From: an uncultured Alphaproteobacteria bacterium
GTDB taxonomy: Bacteria > Pseudomonadota > Alphaproteobacteria > Rickettsiales > UBA1997
Direction: 5' to 3'
Assembly: GCA_903879805.1 (NCBI GenBank)
Contig: CAIRMX010000085.1
Coordinates: 1 to 45,918, forward strand
Length of the DNA: 45,918 bases
Below, piece after piece: positions 1 through 9,000 of the stretch (position 1 is the stretch's first letter; each line of letters begins with the position of its first letter). Under the pieces are notes generated by a model. That model had not been told where the DNA came from. It worked only from the letters and a program-made list of their open reading frames with translations, and made no database searches. Made by a program: the position numbers and the translations under genes.

Positions 1-83
1 CTAACAATTAACGGATTTATTTTCTCGTTAAAGAACTCTTCTGAGATTGGATAAAGTCTCTTGTCCATTGGTTTTACTTCCAT
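1..83 (-). CDS. 5' end of a truncated ORF, possibly an IS transposase
   Basis: An ATG on the minus strand at 83 opens a frame with no stop to the window edge (27 codons, starting MEVKPMDKRLYP and containing ISEEFFNEK and INPLIV). The pattern of a short basic start followed by a 'YxIxxxFFxxxxxPLI' stretch resembles the N-termini of some IS5-type transposases, but the fragment is too short to assign. A recurring element at a contig edge would fit an assembly break. It could equally be the start of an ordinary gene. Identification rests on general resemblance only. Confidence 0.3.
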   Translation of the reverse strand, partial: MEVKPMDKRLYPISEEFFNEKINPLIV

Positions 84-320
84 TTTTAGTTAGAAAATGG
101 CGAGGGTAGAATGGGAAAAATAATTAGCTAACAGTGTCTACCACTGAAACCTCGATGAGGGAGAAGCCACGAAAATGACGAGGTTTTGCAGACATTTTGT
201 AGATACTTATAAGTGATTGAGGGGCAAGTTTTGAACGGTACTCTGGGGGTAAAGAAGAGTCAAGATAGTCAGCTCGACTTTTTATTAAAAAAAATTCTTG
301 TTCGCACAGTAAAATTTTTA
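84..320. other. Non-coding spacer with a small inverted repeat
   Basis: No convincing gene lies between the truncated ORF and birA. An 8-bp perfect inverted repeat, AAACCTCG (147-154) and CGAGGTTT (179-186), encloses a 24-nt loop. If the left-hand ORF is a transposase, the end of the insertion sequence should lie in this spacer, but the second end is outside the window and cannot be compared. Confidence 0.4.
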
Positions 321-1052
321 CTAAGAAACATCCGCCGTAGAAATCTTCACCAATTTTTCACCACAGCGAAGCACCAGATTTCCCTCAAGATCAAAATCCT
401 CAAACACTCCACGCAACTCCTCTCCATCAAGCTTCACACCAATCTCTTTTCCCAATCTGTAAGCATTTTTTAACCATAATTTCCGCACCCCACCAAAACC
501 AAAATCACCCCAGCTTTGGTAAATTTTTTCAAACTCATCCAAAAAACTTTTAAGCAAATCTTGCGGCAAAATATTCATGCCAAAATCTTTTAAACATGCC
601 GCAGGAAAAATTGTGTTAAGTGGGTTTGAAGAAATATTTACGCCAATTCCCACAATTACAAACTCACAATCATTTCCTGAAATTTTGCTTTCAAGCAACA
701 GCCCCGCAACTTTTTTTCCATCAATTAAAAGGTCATTTGGCCATTTCACCTCAACTACATTTTGTAGCGCGCGGCTTACAACTCTTTGCAACGCCACAAT
801 CGCCACAAAAGAAATCTGCGAAACCTCAGCCGCCGAAATTTTCGGACACAGCACCAAAGAAAAATAAAGATTTCCCACAGGCGAGCTCCAAACCCTCTCC
901 ATCCGCCCGCGCCCACTTTTTTGCGCGTCTGCCAAAATCACCTCACGCTCAAAAATTTGCCGAGAATTTGCCAATTGCAAAGCGTGATAATTTGTGCTTT
1001 CGAGCTCGTCAAATTGATGAATTGTAAAGTTTTTATGCGTCCAGTTTTTCAT
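321..1052 (-). CDS. birA: Biotin--[acetyl-CoA-carboxylase] ligase
   Basis: Attaches biotin, via biotinyl-AMP, to the carrier lysine of acetyl-CoA carboxylase in the cytoplasm. The 243 residues carry the family signatures: GRGRMERVW (48-56) for biotinyl-AMP binding, SPVGNLYFSL just after it, and KWPNDLLIDGKKVAG (103-117) with the catalytic lysine. There is no N-terminal helix-turn-helix, so this is the short catalytic-only ligase and not the bifunctional repressor of E. coli. The start ATG directly abuts the stop of the upstream outer-membrane gene, so it is probably the last gene of a four-gene operon. bioB lies elsewhere in the window (32924), so the cell can both complete and use biotin. 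Confidence 0.93.
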   Translation of the reverse strand: MKNWTHKNFTIHQFDELESTNYHALQLANSRQIFEREVILADAQKSGRGRMERVWSSPVGNLYFSLVLCPKISAAEVSQISFVAIVALQRVVSRALQNVVEVKWPNDLLIDGKKVAGLLLESKISGNDCEFVIVGIGVNISSNPLNTIFPAACLKDFGMNILPQDLLKSFLDEFEKIYQSWGDFGFGGVRKLWLKNAYRLGKEIGVKLDGEELRGVFEDFDLEGNLVLRCGEKLVKISTADVS

Positions 1053-1745
1053 TTAAAAAAGCTTCGCCACCTCAATAATAAAGCCATTGCGTGCAATTCG
1101 TGTAGAATTGGCAACTTGGTAGCCGGCAAATAAAATAAGGTCGTTTGGAAAATTGTAACTCAGGGCCGAAGCAAAAATTCCCAGCGCATTTTTGCCCGAA
1201 TACCAGTCGCCAACGTAACTAAGTTTGTTGGTAATTTTTTGCTCAAAACCCAACATTAACGCTGTTGAATTACGGTCAAAAATTTGTTTGGTACCTTGGC
1301 TGCCGCCAATTGTTAAGCGGGTTTGACTTTGCGGAATTGTAAAATTTGCCGCCGCGTAAGTCCAATTCCCCACGCCATTGCCCTGCACCGAAATTGCGGC
1401 CGCTGAACCGAAAATTATTTTTGGTTGGTAGTTTTTTATTTCTTCAATTGAAAGCGGTAGCGCGGTTTTAAAGCCAAGTGCCAGCGTGTCATTGTTGTAG
1501 GAAAGATTTCCCAAATTGTAGTAGGTGGCGGTGAGCTCGGTGTTGTGCCCCGTGCCAAAAGTTAGGTAGTTAGTGGCGTTTAAAAATCGTCCCTTTTCTT
1601 TGGTGCGAAATTGCGACTCATGCTGCACAAAAACACGTTTTTTCGGCGCAACATCGGCAGATGGAACATTTAAGATCGTCATCTGCGACCAAGCTTGCGG
1701 CGCTTGTAGACAAATTAAAAAGGTGAGAAGAAAAAGTTTTTTCAT
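1053..1745 (-). CDS. Probable outer-membrane beta-barrel protein, unknown function
   Basis: The 230-residue protein begins with a clear signal peptide (MKK, hydrophobic core, likely cleavage after the WSQ region near residue 21). The rest alternates polar and hydrophobic residues in beta-strand-like stretches rich in Asn, Thr, Gly and aromatics, and it ends in phenylalanine (KLF), typical of outer-membrane barrels recognised by BamA. I do not recognise a named family. The start overlaps the preceding small secreted-protein gene by four bases (ATGA), which implies translational coupling. A role in the envelope is inference from the signal peptide and C-terminal Phe. Confidence 0.7.
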   Translation of the reverse strand: MKKLFLLTFLICLQAPQAWSQMTILNVPSADVAPKKRVFVQHESQFRTKEKGRFLNATNYLTFGTGHNTELTATYYNLGNLSYNNDTLALGFKTALPLSIEEIKNYQPKIIFGSAAAISVQGNGVGNWTYAAANFTIPQSQTRLTIGGSQGTKQIFDRNSTALMLGFEQKITNKLSYVGDWYSGKNALGIFASALSYNFPNDLILFAGYQVANSTRIARNGFIIEVAKLF

Positions 1746-1966
1746 TGAATTAGCTTAAGATTTTTCGCCACATCTCCGGCGCACTTCAAAAGCAGCTGTT
1801 GGTATTTAGAATCATAATCATCGTGACCCTCGGCCTCTTTTTCTTGGCAGGCTTTTTTGCAAGCATCGCTAGCGTCGCAAATGCTTGGCGCTTCTTCTAA
1901 ATCTTGAGCGCCCACTAAACTCGCTGCTAAAAAAACTAAGCTGAACAATATGAGAAATTTTTTCAC
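1742..1966 (-). CDS. Small secreted four-cysteine protein
   Basis: A 74-residue protein with a signal peptide (MKKFLILFSLVFLAASLVGA, cleavage near residue 20). The mature part is about 54 residues, acidic, with four cysteines in a CDAS-DACKKACQ cluster plus one near the C-terminus, suggesting two disulfides in the periplasm. The start is GTG and overlaps the stop of the GNAT gene upstream by four bases (GTGA). The gene also overlaps the outer-membrane gene downstream by four bases. This tight coupling on both sides supports a real gene despite its size. No family recognised. Confidence 0.65.
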   Translation of the reverse strand: MKKFLILFSLVFLAASLVGAQDLEEAPSICDASDACKKACQEKEAEGHDDYDSKYQQLLLKCAGDVAKNLKLIQ

Positions 1967-2448
1967 AAATTCAAAAACATGATGTAAGCATCAACATAGC
2001 CTAAACTAGTATGTTTAAAGGCTTTAGGAACTGTGCCAATTATTTTAAAGCCAACCGATTGCCACAATTTCACTGCCGCTTCATTGGTTGAAACGACGAA
2101 ATTAAATTGCATTGCGTGAAAGCCAAATTCTTTGGCTTTGGTAATTGAGTGAAGCGCTAAAGCCTTACCAACACCTGCACCGCGAGCTGCCGCATCAACG
2201 ATGTAACTGGCATTTGCGACATGTGATCCTAGATCAACTTGATTGGGTTTTAGCAAATAAACGCCGACGATTTTGCCAGAAATTTCTGCCACAAAAGTTT
2301 TAGATTTTTTATCCATCCATTTGGCGTAAGCCTCGTCTTTTGTGGTGTCGTGGCGATTGACGTAAGTATTTTCGCCAGCAATTACGCTGTGAAAAATGCG
2401 CCAAATTTCGTCAAAATCAGATTCTGTTGCTAAGCGAATTTCGATCAT
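1963..2448 (-). CDS. GNAT-family N-acetyltransferase
   Basis: A 161-residue acetyl-CoA-dependent transferase. The acetyl-CoA pyrophosphate loop is seen as RGAGVGKAL near residues 90-98, and the C-terminal part has the usual 'N..A..LW...GF...G' signature (STNEAAVKLWQSVGFKIIG). The overall layout resembles the phosphinothricin-acetyltransferase/YhhY-like branch, but the substrate cannot be read from sequence. It starts 16 nt after the stop of the prepilin-like gene and overlaps the next gene by four bases, so it probably lies in the same transcript as the envelope genes and birA. Confidence 0.85.
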   Translation of the reverse strand: MIEIRLATESDFDEIWRIFHSVIAGENTYVNRHDTTKDEAYAKWMDKKSKTFVAEISGKIVGVYLLKPNQVDLGSHVANASYIVDAAARGAGVGKALALHSITKAKEFGFHAMQFNFVVSTNEAAVKLWQSVGFKIIGTVPKAFKHTSLGYVDAYIMFLNL

Positions 2449-2464
2449 TTTTTTTAAAAAATAA

Positions 2465-4417
2465 TTAGTAGCGAATTACCACAATTCCTGACCCGCCAGC
2501 CATTCCTACCCAAGTTGTTAGACCCGTACCGCCACCATTTCCGGTATTTGCGGCGCCCACCTGTCCGGTGGTAGATCCACCCGTGGCTGCTGTGCCGGAG
2601 ATTAGCGGGGTTGCAGATCCATTGTAGCTAGCTCCCGGTCCGCCAACCGCGTAGTAAGTTGGGGTTCCGGTGATGCTTGAAGAAATACCAGCACCAGCAT
2701 TACCGCCACGACCATTTGTACCGTCTCCCCCAGCGCCACCTGCGCCGCCACCACCGCCGCCGGCCCATCCATTGCTAATGCTAATTCCAGCACCTCCGGC
2801 ATTTCCTTGTCCAACAGTTCCTGCAGCACGAGTAGTGCTACCGTAGCCGCTGCCACCACCAGATCCGCCGGCGCTTCCCGCTTGATCATGCCAACCTTTA
2901 CCGCCACCAATTGCGGTGAGTCCGTTGAAAGAAGAGAAACTACCATTGCTACCACCGCTATTTGGACCATTTTCACCAGAGCCACCTGCACCAACAGTCA
3001 CAGTGTAATCGGTTGCAGCAGTGACAGAAATTGTGCCACTAAGCAATCCTCCAGCGCCACCTCCGCCGTTGAAAGCACCAGCGCCGCCGCCGCCACCAAC
3101 AATCAAATATTCAACATTTCTGGTATTTGGACAATTTAATTTTTGACTAGAACCAACTGTAGTAAATTTGTGAATCGTATATCCTCCAGACGAGCTGATT
3201 GTGCCACCAGTGCAAGTTGTCTGCACGCTGCAAGAACCACTAGTGATGGCGAAAGTGCCATTTGAGCAAGTGTAATTAACCGTTCCCGAATATCCCGAGC
3301 CGCAAGATAAGCTGCCGCTAGCTTGAGTCACTGTGCCCGAAAGTCCGGTGCCGCTTGCCGCGCAAGAAATTGCCTGACAATTGCCGCTCACAGATTCGTA
3401 ACCGCTAGCGCAAGAAGTGCATCCCGTGCCGCTGTGAGTTGCATCGCAAGAGCAAGATCCAGAAACACTGGCAACTCCGCTAGCGCAAGTATAGCTGACT
3501 GTTCCAGTGTAATTGGCGAGATTGCAGGCAAGAGTTGTTGAACCGGAAGTTGCCGAAACTGTCGCACTCACACCGGCCTGACTGATGCTGCAATTTGCTG
3601 ATGCTAAATCACAACCGCTTGCCGTAACCGTGTAGCCAACGCAAGAGCCTGACGGCACGATGTTACGATTAATTTTGCTGGTCCATTTTTTGCCAATGTA
3701 ATCTTCAAGCGCGATTCTTTCGTCTGGCTCAAGAGCGCGAGTAAAAATTGCGATTTCGCCAATCTCACCAATGTAATTTTGACCAATGCTTAAAGTTGAA
3801 ATTCCGCTGAGCTGAGAGGTGTTTGAGCTTTGCGCCGCAAGCACTCCGTTAATGTAAGTTTTTTTGCCAGTTGCGCTGGAAATGAAGGTAAAAATTCGCG
3901 AATTTCCCACCGATCCTGAGTAATTCGTCACACTCGAATTATAAGAATTCGAACCTTGAGCATGAATTACCGTTGAGTCAGCGCTATATCCTAAAGCCAA
4001 GCTGTTATCGGATCCAGAGCCAGCAGTTCCTAAAAAATAATTATTGGCGCTGCCGTCAAATTCTGCAGCATGAACTCGATTAATTGCGTTGGAATAAGTG
4101 GGACTTGCACCTGCCGTGCTAATTACAACTTTTGAGGTGGAATTTCTCTGATCGTGCCAAGTGAAAAGTGAGCTGCCATTATTGGCCTCACCGCTGTTAA
4201 AACTGCTATCTAAACTAGTTTCAAGCCAAAGCGCCGAATCAGGAATTTCATTAGCTGGGGAAGAGCGACTTAAATTTTGTGCGGCAGTAATTCTGAATTT
4301 CGAAACCATGCCGTCCGCAACAACAACACCAGCAATAAAAATGCCAACGATGATGATTACAACCGAGACTTCAACGAGGGAAAATGCACGAGAACTTTTG
4401 GAGATTTTCTTACGCAT
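2465..4417 (-). CDS. Prepilin-like N-terminus with LamG-like and glycine-rich domains
   Basis: About 650 residues. After a basic leader (MRKKISKSSR) comes a type IV prepilin-type hydrophobic helix: AFSLVEV with the Glu at +5, then [14 protein letters not shown]. This is followed by a concanavalin/LamG-like region (about residues 45-255), a Cys/Ser/Thr-rich linker (about 260-405) with CSISQAG-type and CDATHSGTGC-type segments, and a glycine-rich domain (about 410-650) beginning TIHKFTTVG and ending SGIVVIRY, as in Gly_rich_2-type adhesins. The start is the ATG at 4417, because an upstream in-frame start would run into the ABC-F gene. It is a paralogue of the 6043-9372 gene. Probably a surface-exposed or pseudopilin-like adhesin; function is inference. 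Confidence 0.75.
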   Translation of the reverse strand: MRKKISKSSRAFSLVEVSVVIIIVGIFIAGVVVADGMVSKFRITAAQNLSRSSPANEIPDSALWLETSLDSSFNSGEANNGSSLFTWHDQRNSTSKVVISTAGASPTYSNAINRVHAAEFDGSANNYFLGTAGSGSDNSLALGYSADSTVIHAQGSNSYNSSVTNYSGSVGNSRIFTFISSATGKKTYINGVLAAQSSNTSQLSGISTLSIGQNYIGEIGEIAIFTRALEPDERIALEDYIGKKWTSKINRNIVPSGSCVGYTVTASGCDLASANCSISQAGVSATVSATSGSTTLACNLANYTGTVSYTCASGVASVSGSCSCDATHSGTGCTSCASGYESVSGNCQAISCAASGTGLSGTVTQASGSLSCGSGYSGTVNYTCSNGTFAITSGSCSVQTTCTGGTISSSGGYTIHKFTTVGSSQKLNCPNTRNVEYLIVGGGGGAGAFNGGGGAGGLLSGTISVTAATDYTVTVGAGGSGENGPNSGGSNGSFSSFNGLTAIGGGKGWHDQAGSAGGSGGGSGYGSTTRAAGTVGQGNAGGAGISISNGWAGGGGGGAGGAGGDGTNGRGGNAGAGISSSITGTPTYYAVGGPGASYNGSATPLISGTAATGGSTTGQVGAANTGNGGGTGLTTWVGMAGGSGIVVIRY

Positions 4418-4437
4418 TTTTTGCAAGAATGAATTTA

Positions 4438-5928
4438 TTAGTGATCTTTCCAACCAACTCTTTTCAAGAAGAACTCGTAAGAATCTTCAAAAGTGAAGGT
4501 TTTATTGTCATCAAAAATGATCAGCTTGTTAGCAATTTGACGCAGGAAATGCTCGTCGTGGGTTACAACAATCAGCGCGCCTTTGAAGTTTTTAATGGCT
4601 TCTAGCAAAGCGTCGCACGATTCCATATCTAAGTGATTTGTTGGCTCGTCGAGCAAAAGTAAATTCACGCCTTTGAGCAAAATTTTGCCCAACATCACGC
4701 GAGATTTTTCACCACCCGACAAAACCGAAATCTTTTTATTGGCCAAATCATTGTTAAACATCATGTTGCTGCAAACTTGACGCACACGACTTATCGGCAA
4801 TTTCTCATCGGTTTTTTGTAACTCTTCGTAAACCGTGCGAGTTGGATCAAGACGGTCAATGTTCATCTGACCAAAATAGCCAATTTCTGTTTTGCCGTTA
4901 GTTTTAACATTGCCTTTGAGTGCCGCCAAATCTTGGGTAATGAGCTTAAGCAAAGTTGATTTACCTTTACCGTTTTTTCCGATGATGCAGATTTTCTCGC
5001 CATCAGCAACTTTGAAAGAAAGGTCTTTAATCAGCAGATTTTCTGGCGTGTAACCGAAAGCGATATTTTCAGCATCAACCATGTTTTCTTTGCTGACGTA
5101 AGGATTGTAAGCAAACTCAAAATCAAGAGTTGCCACATGCTCGAGCTTTTCTTTGACATCTTGCTTTTCCAACATTTTCACTCGCGATTGAGCGCGGCTC
5201 GCCATGCTGGCTTTAGCGCCGAAGCGGTCGATCCATTCTTGAGTTTTTTGTCTTTGTTTATCTTCGTTAACTCTGGTTTTTTCGTAAATTTCTTCTTCAG
5301 AGGCAATTTTTTCACGCACGCCTTGAGTATTTCCCGGAACTTTTTTGAAGGCTTTGCGGTGAATAACTAAAGTGTGTGTAACCACGTCATCCATGAATCC
5401 GCGATCATGCGTGATTAGAATTAGCTCGCCTTCCCATTCTTGTAAAAATTCTTTAAGCCAGCGAATTGAGTGAATATCGAGATAGTTAGTCGGCTCGTCT
5501 AAAAGCAACATTTGTGGCTCAACCAAAAGCAATTTCGCCAAGTTTAATTTTACTTGGTAACCGCCGGAGAAATTTTTTGGATCTTTCTCAAGATCTTCAG
5601 GAGTAAAGCCAAGGCCGTATAAAATATTTTCTCCTTTCCAACCTTCATGCTCGCGATCTTCGGGAAGCACTGAACAAATTTCTTCTAAAGTGGTGTTGTG
5701 AGTGAAGTGAATATGTTGCTCTAAGTGACCAATTCTGTAGCCACGAGGAATTTCAACTGCGCCCGAATCTGGCTCTAATTTTTTGAGAATTAATTTTAGG
5801 AATGTTGATTTGCCGCTTCCGTTGCGCCCAATTAAACCAACCTTCTCGCGGCCGTTAATAATAAAACTGGCATCAGAAAAAACTTCGTTTCCAGCAAATG
5901 AAATGGATAAATCTTTGACTCTAATCAC
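4438..5928 (-). CDS. ABC-F family ATPase
   Basis: A soluble twin-ATPase with no membrane segments, of the ABC-F class that acts on ribosomes (EttA/Uup/YbiT-like). From the GTG start there are 496 residues with two nucleotide-binding domains. The first has Walker A GRNGSGKST, signature SGGYQVKLN and Walker B LLLDEPTNYLD. The second has GKNGKGKST, LSGGEKSRV and LLLDEPTNHLD. A charged linker lies between them. The GTG at 5928 places the protein start at the family-typical IRVKDLSISF. An in-frame TTG at 5973 would add 15 unconserved residues. It sits between the two prepilin-like paralogues and ends 20 nt before the shorter one. Which subfamily (translation factor or resistance) is not decided. 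Confidence 0.88.
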   Translation of the reverse strand: MIRVKDLSISFAGNEVFSDASFIINGREKVGLIGRNGSGKSTFLKLILKKLEPDSGAVEIPRGYRIGHLEQHIHFTHNTTLEEICSVLPEDREHEGWKGENILYGLGFTPEDLEKDPKNFSGGYQVKLNLAKLLLVEPQMLLLDEPTNYLDIHSIRWLKEFLQEWEGELILITHDRGFMDDVVTHTLVIHRKAFKKVPGNTQGVREKIASEEEIYEKTRVNEDKQRQKTQEWIDRFGAKASMASRAQSRVKMLEKQDVKEKLEHVATLDFEFAYNPYVSKENMVDAENIAFGYTPENLLIKDLSFKVADGEKICIIGKNGKGKSTLLKLITQDLAALKGNVKTNGKTEIGYFGQMNIDRLDPTRTVYEELQKTDEKLPISRVRQVCSNMMFNNDLANKKISVLSGGEKSRVMLGKILLKGVNLLLLDEPTNHLDMESCDALLEAIKNFKGALIVVTHDEHFLRQIANKLIIFDDNKTFTFEDSYEFFLKRVGWKDH

Positions 5929-6004
5929 GGTACTTTTGGAAAGATAAAAATGTTGGGTAAAAGGGGCGCGCAATCTAGGAGCGCAATGTCAAAGCACAAG
6001 TAAC

Positions 6005-6039
6005 AATTGCTCACAAACTGGTGAATTTTGTGAGCAATT
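6005..6039 (-). terminator. Perfect 13-bp hairpin downstream of the giant prepilin-like gene
   Basis: AATTGCTCACAAA (6005-6017) and TTTGTGAGCAATT (6027-6039) are perfect inverted copies around a 9-nt loop, three bases past the stop of the 1109-residue gene. There is no long U-tract after it on the minus strand, so it is a terminator-like or mRNA-stabilising hairpin and not a textbook intrinsic terminator. Confidence 0.5.
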
Positions 6040-6042
6040 AAT

Positions 6043-9000
6043 TTAGAAGAATTTTAGCACAACCGCACCAGCACCACCGCCGCCACCAGTTCTAGAACTA
6101 CCTTCACCAGCAGCGCCACCACCGCCGCCGCCATATCTGCCAGCGCCACCATTGCCACCCCACCAGCCAGCACCACCTCCACCGCAACCAAATCCAGTGG
6201 CGGCTGAGCCGTGATTGGTTTCGCCACCTATGTTGCTGCTGTCGGATCCAGCACCTCCACTTACGGTTGGATAACCTCCAACCGCCGTAAGCGTTGTAAA
6301 TAATCCACTCACATCAGCACTGTTAGCACCGGTTCCACCAAAAGCAGTGTCAGGAGGAACGGTTCCGTTCACTCCGCCGATCGCAGCACCAGCGCTTCCT
6401 CCTGTGTCACCAGACATTCCAACCGTGCCACCACCTGCAACACCACCACCACCAGCTCCGCCACTAAATGAACCGCCAACCGACGCAGCAGCATTATCTC
6501 CGCGTCCACCACCACCGCCATTACCGGTGATTGTTACACCACTAATGGTCACTGTTGTATTGCCGCCAGTTGCCCCTGTTTTTCCTGAGCCAACGCCACC
6601 ATTACCGCCAGTGCCAATTGAATAAGTAATGGTATTTCCTGGCGAGACTGTCCAAGTTTTGTAAGCAACACCACCAGCTCCGCCGCCGCCACCGGCTCCA
6701 CCGGCTCCGCCGCCACCACCACCGGCGCCGATTGCCCAAACTTTAACTTGGGTAACTCCGGATGGTACCGTGTAAGACGTGCCTGATGTTCGAACTACAG
6801 AAGTTGAAACTGGTGCAGTACAAGTTCCTGTAACGCTCAGAGTTCCAGTAGAAGGACAAGTGTAAGTCACCGAGCCACTGTAACCTGAAGTGTTGCAAGG
6901 TAAGCTACCGCTAGCTCCAACACTGACTGTGGTTGGCGTAGTAACTCCCGTCACAGAAACCGGACAACTAGTAATCACTGCGCAAGATCCCGTAGTACTT
7001 AAAACACCCGTAGAAGGACAAGTGTAAGTCACCGAGCCAGTGTAACCTGAACCACAAGATAAGCTGCCACTAGCTCCAACAATGACTGTGGCTGGTGTAG
7101 TAACTCCTGTTACAGAAACAGGACAACTAGTAATCGCTGCGCAAGATCCCGTAGTACTTAAAACACCGGTAGAAGGACAAGTGTAAGTCACCGAACCAGT
7201 ATAACCTGAACCGCAAGATAAACTGCCACTAGCTCCAACACTTACTGTAGTTGGCGTGGTTACTCCTATCACAGAAACAGGACAGGTAGTAATCGGACCA
7301 CTAGCGTAACGCACAATTACAATTCCCGACCCACCAACAAAGCCTGTAGCAACAGATGTTGCACCGCCGCCGCCACCACCAGTATTTGCAGCGCCTGCTT
7401 GACCCGCATTACCGCCGCCACCAAGCCCCCCAACACCAGCAGTTCCTCCACTTACGTAATAATGCGATCCACCACCACCACTATAGTAAGTTGCAGTACC
7501 TGTAATATTATTTTGAATTCCAACACCACCATCACCGCCTTTAGTTGAAGTTCCAGCCTGACCTGCAGCACCAGCGCCGCCTCCGCCGCCACCACCATAA
7601 TTTGGGCTACTTGGAGAATTATTACCTCCAGCATATCCCTGACTGGATGTTGCAGCGCCACCAGCTCTTGATTCTCCAGAAATTCCACCGCCACCCCCAG
7701 ATCCACCATTGCTACCATTCATTTCCCTGCCACCGCCACCGCCACCGCCAATAGCGGTAATACCCGAAAAGATAGAATTCGCGCCATTTCCACCATTAAC
7801 ATTTCCCACAACTCCCGCAGCTCCACCAGCGCCCACAGTTACTGAAATTGCCGATGTCGAAACTGCCAAGCTGCTATTATAAACCACACCACCAGCTCCA
7901 CCACCGGAACCACCAGCAACACCATTACCTCCGGCTCCACCGCCGCCACCCGCAACTACTAGAACCTCAACATTTCTTGCAGATGGACAGGTGAAAGTTC
8001 CCGATGAAATAAATTTATGAATTGTATAACCTGAAACCGATGAATTATCAATTGTACCGCCCGTGCAAGTTGGTATTGCCAAAGTACAAGCCCCGCCTAA
8101 TAAACCATAGCCACTAGCACAAGCGCAAGTCGCGGCGGTAAGGGTTCCGCCGGCACAAGTGTAGGCGCTGGTTCCAGTGTAGCCGGTAACGTCACAAGTT
8201 AAAGTTCCGCTACCACTTGCAACTGCAGAAGTGCTGGAAACTCCAGTAACACTAACCGCGCAAGTAGTTGGAGTTGCAACACATGCTCCACCCGAGGCAG
8301 AATAACCGCTAGCACAAGTGCAAGTCGCAGCAGTAAGAGTGCCGCTGGCACAAGTGTAAGCGCTGGTTCCAGTGTAGCCGGTGACATCACAAGTTAAAGT
8401 TCCGCTACCACTTGCAACTGCAGAAGTGCTCGAAACTCCAGTAACACTAACCGCGCAAGTAGTTGGGGTTGGAGTAGTTGGAGTTGAACTATCGCAACCA
8501 TTTAACGTAACCGTGCCGTCAATACAGCTTGCAGCATTGGCGCGATTAATTTTTGAGGACCATTTTTTGCCGACGTAATCTTCAATGGAGATTCTCTCGT
8601 CAGGCTCTAGCGCTCTTGTAAATATCGCCACTTCACCAATTTGTCCGGTGTAACCTTGGCCGATACTTAAAGTTGAAATGCCACTAAGCTGAGTTGTATC
8701 AGAACTTTGCGCCGCGAGCACGCCATTGATGTAAGTTTTTTTGCCGGCAGTTGCACTTTGCGTGAAGGTGAAAACTCGCGGCGCACCGCTTGAGCTAGAG
8801 TAATTGCTAATTCCCGCAGCGTAAGAGTTAGTGCCTTGACTATGAGCAATTTGCCCATCAGCGCTGTATCCTAAAAGCAGATTTTGGTTTGCGGTTGTAA
8901 CCGAACTATCTCCCAAAAAATAATTGCCAGCATTGGCGCTTTCTCTTTTTTCTAAAATGAAAATTGTGTAATCGCTCTTGTTTAAAAAGCTGCCGTCAAA

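Noticed and set aside
213..473. 86-codon plus-strand ORF over the birA 3' end
   Set aside because: Half of it is antisense to birA, and the composition is that of random AT-rich sequence.
2602..2994. Minus-strand 130-codon ORF in another frame of the prepilin-like gene
   Set aside because: Low-complexity shadow of the Gly-rich domain with no start context or family signature.
6347..6625. Plus-strand proline-rich ORF (92 codons)
   Set aside because: It is the antisense reading of glycine codons in the giant Gly-rich gene; proline-rich antisense frames are an expected by-product.
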